Positions 57,915-64,000 of a DNA stretch of 64,000 nt are shown piece after piece. The stretch lies in NCBI GenBank assembly GCA_914767715.1, contig OU612073.1, positions 4,712,001-4,776,000 on the forward strand. Reading direction: 5' to 3'. Origin of the DNA: Membranipora membranacea (Eukaryota; Bryozoa; Gymnolaemata; Cheilostomatida; Membraniporidae). The position numbers were made by a program, and so were the translations under genes. Numbering within the stretch: the first letter of the stretch is position 1; each line of letters begins with the position of its first letter. The notes under the pieces were generated by a model, which did not search any database, was not told the origin of the DNA, and saw nothing but the letters and a program-made list of their open reading frames with translations.

Positions 57915-59540
57915 TTTGAACTCTCCTGAGTGCAATGAATCTCTCAGCGTTTGAATCGGGACGATAAGACAAGGATTGGCGTAGTAAAATACTGACTTGA
58001 CATTAAATCGGAAGACATACCTCCCGAAAAATATGTCAAAGCACCTATTTAGGCGATGACATCATAAATTCACTCCGTCACACCAAATTCGATATAATGT
58101 GGGTAACTATGAACCGGCGGTTGGATCCGAACGATTCAAAAGCGCGTTGAACACTTGGTGAAAAAAAGCATATTCTCCGTTCATTAAAGCCATTTTCTGG
58201 CAAAGCTACACAAATTCAGAGAACATATTATTCGAACTCACCTGAGCGCAATGGATCTTTTAGCGCTTGAATCGAGTCAATCAGAGAGAAATTGGCAAAT
58301 TGACTTGACGTCACATTGGTAATCGCCCCCCCCCAAACAAAAAAGTTGTTAATATACCTGTTTAGGCATAACATAATAATTTTTGACCCCATAACTCACT
58401 CCATATCACCAAAGTTGATATAATGCCGTTAACTTTTAAACCGATTCAAACGCCTAAAATGGTGTTAAAACGCGCGAAAGTGTTTTAAAGAAGAAGTTGA
58501 GCACTTAGGTGGAAAAAATGTGCCTCTTTCGTCATTTTTCCACTTTCCCATTGAGCTACACAAATTCTGAGGACATATTCGCCTCTCCTGAGCGCAACAG
58601 ATCATTTTATGTCACACGAATCGAGACGATCAAACATAGATTGGCGACGCCAGGAGCTGATTTGACGCCTCATTGGTAGTCGTCCCTCACGAAAAAGTTG
58701 TCAAAATACCGATTTGAGCTATGAAATTTTAATTATGGACCCCTGAAATCACTCCGTCTCACCAAACTTGATATAATGGGAGTAACTATTGAACCGACAG
58801 GCGGATCCGGACAATTCAAACGCCAAAAAGGTATTAATACACACGGTGTGAATATTGAGATAAATTGAGCATTTTAATGAAAAAAAGCAACTTTTTCCTC
58901 ATTTTTTCCACTTTTCCATAGAGTCACACAATCTCTGAGGACACATTTGGACTCTCCTGAGCGCAACCAATCATCTATAAAACACTTTCGCACGTATTAA
59001 CGTGATTTAGGCGGTTGAATCGTTCGGATCCGACTGTCGGTTCAAAAGTTACATTATATGAAGTTTGGTGAGAAGTAGTGAATTCTGGGGTCAAAAATCA
59101 TGATATCATAGCCCAAATTGGAATTTGACAGGTTTTTAGGTGTGGGACGACTACCAACGACTACCAATTCGGCGTCAAGTCAGCTCCTAGCTTCGCCAAT
59201 TTTTGTTCGAATGTCTTGATTCGTGCGATAAAAAGATCCGTTGCGCTCAGGAAAGTCCATATATGTCTTCAGAACTTTTGTACCTCAATGGGAAACCGGA
59301 ACGTAAGGATCTAACTTGACTTCAAATTGGTAGTCGTTGGTAGTCGACCCACACGTTAAAAACTGTCAAATTACTAATTTGGGCTGTGATATCATAGGTT
59401 TTGACCCCATAATTCGCCCCTTCTTACCAAACTTGATATAATGTCATTAACTTTTGAATCAAAAGTCGAATACGAAGCGTCTTTCTTCTACTTTTCCATT
59501 GAGCTACAAAAAATTCTGATGACATATTCGGACTCTCTGT
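57915..59540. repeat. Satellite-like array with one inverted unit
   Basis: Diverged units of about 315-370 bp start near 57921, 58236, 58583 and 58951. Each has the CTCCTGAGCGCAA-type motif, a GATATAATG-type motif and a GGATCCG segment. About 58985-59260 holds the same sequence in reverse orientation, and a partial forward unit follows to about 59530. No protein-coding content. Confidence 0.75.
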
Positions 59541-60623
59541 TCAGTTCAAAATAGATTCCTGACTCTACACTACCATCCTATGACCAATTGCGGTTTGAGT
59601 ACATTACATTTTAGGGATTGACACATTATCTATAATATATAGACCTTATTTAGGGTTATCATTAACTGTCCATATTTTCCAATACCTTTTTTACACTTTC
59701 ATCAGGAACCCAGTTTTAAATATTCAATCTTTTTTCATAGTTTCTTTGTGTGTCCCACTCCCAGAATGAATTTGATTCCTGCTTTATATTCATTTACTCA
59801 TTTTATTAATCATGCTTTTGATCCTGATTTTGGCAGTAGGCTTTTGGACTTGCACACTATAGATGAACTCACTAAACTGGTAATGAAATATCCTAAATGT
59901 CCACTTCCGAGGCTAGGATCTAATGTGATATATGTATTTATGACGTGATGTATTATATCAATACAAACCTGGGTCATAATTCCTGTAAATTCACAAGCGA
60001 CCCATGAAAAATGGGAAGTGCACCTTTCTTCATGTGTTTTTTCCTGCTAAACCAACCTTGCAATACAAGAAAACCATCACATCGGGAGTAACAATTTTCA
60101 ATAAAGAGTAAATTGATTATAAAATGTTATCAATTGGATGATCATGATTTAAGCGATAAATCAGCACGGGTCTAGTAATTGCAGAAATAATAGTTAAAAG
60201 GCAGCGTGGACACATTCCAAGGAAGAAACTTATTAAAGAAATACAGAGGTTACTGATTCAATATCAAACTGCTGCTTTTTACTGCAAGAGTGAAACCAAT
60301 TTTAAGTTACCACCTGGTCAGAAAAAAAATACAGCCTCCTAATGAATTTTAGGTCTAATAACTTATAGCTGAGGACATATATATAACTATATATAACTAT
60401 ATATATATAGAAAGGTTTCAGACCGACAATGCAAGGGTCAAGCAGCTCATACTGTCCCTGATACCATCAGGGAGTTTGGGACTCCCTGATACCATGAACC
60501 CCTGATATTATTATTGCTTAGTTTCTTTATGGAGTTGTGGATACATGATTGATTGAGAGAAAGAAGACAACTCCAACAAACTATAGGCAAAATATTATGT
60601 TGACCTTATGAACTTTAGTCAAG
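59541..60623. other. Upstream of NDUFB5
   Basis: AT-rich spacer with a short repeated CTCCCTGATACCAT motif near 60450-60500. The promoter of NDUFB5 must lie here, but I cannot point to specific elements. Confidence 0.4.
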
Positions 60624-63600
60624 ATGGCGTCACCGGTGTGGAAGGGATTTCAGAGCCAAATTCAGAAATTGTCACTGTTATCTCGCACTGCAAAGCCTAT
60701 ACAGACCCCTGGTAATGGCTTAATGAAAGGTATGTCATATTAGATGCCACCACAATGAGAAAAATTCAGCATAGTGGTCTTGAATAAGTTAAAACTAAGA
60801 ATTACTGGGGTCTAACTAAGCCACTCAGACTCAGAGGGCAGTGCTGTTTTGTTTGTTGTTGTTGTCAACTAACTCACCTGGCCTGACTGTTGCCAGCCCT
60901 ACATTTATCAAATTTAAACTTGTTTTACATTGCTCTTTACTGTCTTTCTTAATTAAACTGTACTACTGACTAGGAGGTAGTAAAGTTGTAAGTTCCTATG
61001 ACCTTTATATTATGGGATTACAGTCAGTTCTCAATCAAGTCATTGGTTGGGAACACTCTGGTCTGGACCACAAATCATTGTGGACTGCTTCTTTTGCTGT
61101 GCAAAAGTCCACAACAGGCCTTCTGTAGTTGATGCAAGCAAGGAGTAAAAACCTCCTTGGTGCAAGTCAGTGAGACAACTGGGACACTCAACCACTGCAA
61201 TTGCACCAAATACAGAAGGCCTGTGCAAAGCCAAAGCCTAAGGTCTATTAAAAGGTTCCAATAAAAATCTATCAATTATAAATGATGGAAAAATCCAAAT
61301 TGAGTTATCTAGGCCTATTATAAACTTATTTATGTGGCTCTAGGAGTTGGAGGCCCTATTTTCACTGTATAGGTTCCCTAAAGCCAGATGAGTGTACGTA
61401 TTCAACAACAGAGGCCATGCTGTAAACGTCTGTTAGTGTTAAACTCACTAACTAGCACTTGGCAAGAGTAGCGTGCCCACATAATAATGCACTCCACAAT
61501 CAAAAGTTTTCACCTCATCACTCTGTAGCCTGCATGGTCTTCTGAGCCTCGGCGGACTGAGGGAGCTTTTTACTGCAAAGTTTGCAGTGGCTTTGCGCTT
61601 ACAACACACAGGCCCATATTATATATTATATCCCCTATCTATTGCGTGCTTTGAACATACTCCTAGTAAAACCCTGTTTAGTAAAGTATGTAGGCTTAAG
61701 TTGACCCGAAAACAGGTAGCATGCAGCAGTTTTTGTAAGAAAATATAGTGTATCAATCATCTGGCATTGTGGCTATCAATTCACTCGGGATGTTTGCACT
61801 AAAAAGTTCAGTTTTTTACAACACATTATCAGTGGTTAAACCATCTGGTTCGACCCTCATAGGGTCCTTCGATTAGAATACAATGCTTTTTCAACCAAAT
61901 TTATGCTATCATTTGCCCAAAATCATTTTCAATCTGGAAAATTCTTTCTCAAATTTTTCACTCAGCACGTGTATAATTTCATCGATTAGTGAGTAATTTC
62001 GGAAAGAAAACCCTAGCAGTACTCACTACCTCAGATAGTAGCGATCAAATAGCGAGTGTGGTAGTGTTTGTTAATGAAAGACTCCTCGTTTAGTTGAATA
62101 CATGCAATAAGCTTGATATCCTTTCAAATTGTCTTCACCACAATTCACTAACTTTGTGTCCATATTCTCCATTGTCAATAGATTGCAAACTTTTACTTCA
62201 GGATGTCTTTTGGAGATAGCCAAGAGGAACGCTGGAGGAGGGGCTCGTAAGATGCAGATAAGACCAACCAGATTCCAGTGGACCCAGTACAAGGATGATT
62301 TACATTTCTATATTGCTCTTGGAGTTATACCAATCGGGTCTATAATATTTTACGCCAACTTTTTCATAGGTTAGTAGCTCCCATTTAGTGGCAGTTTAGA
62401 ATCTGACATCACAGGTGAATGACTTCATCTTTAATCGACCACTGATATGAACCAACGGCAAACCACAAAAAAATATATTACATTGCAAAAAAAGTTTATC
62501 TGCTTCATCTTTGCTTATATAGCTGGACGCTGATAGTGCCATCCTATTATCAACCACTACAGTAGGTTTTTTGGGTTGTTGATGATGGAATGCCACTACC
62601 AGCAACGCTTGTAATTTTTTAGTACAAACTACTGCAAAAACTAAAATTTAAAGCAGGCAGGCAGTAGTCAAAGCGAAGAATTGATATTCCGGAACATTTC
62701 ATGGTATATTTGTTAAATGCTGTAATTTTTCAATCATGCCTCAGGTTCTATAGGATCACACCGGATATTGGCTATCAACACATCAATAGTATTTTGTTGC
62801 CGTGTTGAATGTCATTTTTTAAAACATCAAAAAATTAAAATACATACTGTGCTCAGTCTTTAAAGAATTTATTTTCATAAGGCATGTTAGTATTATTATT
62901 TCTCTCTCAAATGATGAGCTTATTTTTTCCCTCGATATGATTCTTAACAATTTGTAAAATGCCTTTGAAGGTTTTCTCTTCATTACAGGTAACTCTGAGC
63001 TGGCTGAGATCCCTGAAGACTACGAGCCCAAAGTTTGGGAATATTACAAGGTATGTAATGTATGCCTCTAGTGGTCATTTTAACAAAATCACCTTCTGGC
63101 TGAGCCGGACCTAATAGGGACCTTGTTCTCATGTCAATTACATTCAGGGTGAACGATCGGGACTGATTTTGCCTGATGAGTTGGTTGACGAAATAACTTG
63201 GCTCAAAATTTCTCACTCACTTTAATTCAACCCCCATCCTCTTGTAAATCGTGCATGAGAAAGTGTAGCAACCATAAACATATGTTTATAGTCGCAACTT
63301 TTAATAAGTTTTAAGTTATCTTGCCCTGTATTCATCAAGGAGGGACAACTCTTAATAATGCTATTAATCCTACTATTCTATTAGTACAGGGGTTTTGGGA
63401 CCGAACTCCCTGATTAGTTCAAGAAGAAGTTTATTCACCTGCTAAATATATATTGTAGGCTATTCCTAGAAAGGTTTATTTTAGTTTATTTGATCAGAGG
63501 TGGTATACCTGAGTGATATATAAATGAACGATTAGTTTTTCAAACATTTGAAAACATTGTTTATAGCAAAATCCTAACTTCTAGAGCAACTAGATATGAC

Positions 63601-63881
63601 AACTGGATAATTGATGCTTTGTATCAAAATTCTTAGAGTTTTCGTTGTAAGACCAGACATAGAGCAATGTTTATTTTTAAGAGGTAGTATATTGTATTTG
63701 GTTGACGAACAATCTCCAAATTTCATTCAAGATTTCTCATTCATATCTAACTTTTTGTAACGTATATGTTATAGAACCCAATACACCGATGGATGATGAA
63801 GTACATGTACGATGACCCTGTCAAGTTTTACGAGATGGCAGCATGCAAACACGTCCTTGAATTCGAAAAAGTTAGATACAA
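60624..63881 (+). CDS. NDUFB5: NADH dehydrogenase 1 beta subcomplex subunit 5, first four exons (partial)
   Basis: Accessory subunit (SGDH) of respiratory complex I in the inner mitochondrial membrane. Exons: 60624-60729, 62202-62369, 62989-63050, 63775-63881. Phases 1, 1, 0, 2 agree. The last exon ends at a GTGAGT donor and the gene runs off the window. The N terminus is rich in Ser, Lys and Arg without acidic residues, as in a mitochondrial presequence. Exon 2 has IRPTRF and then DDLHFYIALGVIPIG, the single membrane helix. Exons 3-4 have NSELAEIPEDYEPKVWEYYK then NPIHRWMMKYMYDDPVKFYE, the diagnostic family segment (AELAEIPEGY..EHWEYYKHPI.RW in mammals). About 147 residues are present; vertebrate proteins are near 190. 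The ATG is the first in a sensible frame. Confidence 0.9.
61085..61240. repeat. Imperfect inverted repeat in NDUFB5 intron 1
   Basis: A segment with CAGGCCTTCTGTA near 61113 and its inverse TACAGAAGGCCTG near 61212 face each other, extended by similar flanks. Probably a small fold-back element. Confidence 0.55.
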
Positions 63882-64000
63882 GTGAGTCGAGCATGCTGAT
63901 TGTGGATTAGTGAAGAGGGCACCTTAGTGTAAATTCTCTGACCTTAAATAGGGTGGAAATAGTGCAAACCGTGATCAAATGAAGAAGGAATGGTACCATG

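Noticed and set aside
1-64000. CRISPR arrays, bacterial operons, endogenous viral genes
   Set aside because: No regularly spaced repeats with unique spacers, no ribosome-binding-site-led gene strings, and no recognisable viral or retroelement protein domains were seen.

Overview
This is intron-rich, AT-rich animal DNA. All genes are split by GT-AG introns. The gene content points to a metazoan (a synaptotagmin-family protein, a CHST15-type Golgi sulfotransferase, the complex I subunit NDUFB5). tRNA-derived SINEs, non-autonomous hAT and Harbinger-type elements and satellite-like repeats fill much of the non-coding sequence. I cannot name the species. A non-vertebrate, probably marine, animal is my inference, because xi-class glutathione transferases are absent from vertebrates as far as I know.

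Region 1 (about 1.2-41 kb) is a head-to-tail cluster of xi-class glutathione transferase genes (glutathionyl-hydroquinone reductase, YqjG/ECM4 family). Each copy has eight coding exons with conserved intron phases (1,0,1,2,0,1,0). I call them A (1918-6599), B (9308-13560), C (13973-17298), E (25265-30154) and F (35249-39472). A, C, E and F read through completely (322 aa for A, 320 aa for the others). B is intact in exons 2-8 but has lost the initiator ATG frame through a 2-nt indel. Two relics lie between them: X (7094-7572), an exon 1 broken by a hAT-like MITE, and D (22503-23263), which keeps only exons 1 and 8. A+X and B+C are two copies of one duplicated block. D, E and F share 5' flanks, and E and F also share about 1.2 kb of nearly identical 3' flank. 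Decayed ALDH7A1 (antiquitin)-like exons lie at 18.06-18.14 kb and 32.1-32.6 kb, on either side of D and E.

Region 2 (42.1-48.4 kb) holds an eight-exon plus-strand gene for a 572-aa synaptotagmin-like protein. It has an N-terminal membrane anchor and two C2 domains with mostly missing calcium ligands. A small peptide repeat is inserted just before the C-terminal WHxL-type motif.

Region 3 (48.98-56.92 kb, minus strand) holds a four-exon gene for a 562-aa CHST15-like sulfotransferase, convergent with the synaptotagmin gene.

Region 4 (56.9-60.6 kb) is intergenic and contains a satellite-like array of 315-370-bp units, one of them inverted. Region 5 (60.62 kb to the window end) holds the first four exons of NDUFB5, which continues beyond the window.

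I see no functional RNA gene, CRISPR array or virus. The most notable part is the GST cluster. The duplicates differ at the CPx active-site motif and at two tyrosines that correspond to substrate-contacting residues in bacterial enzymes, and several copies have been broken or marked by mobile elements.
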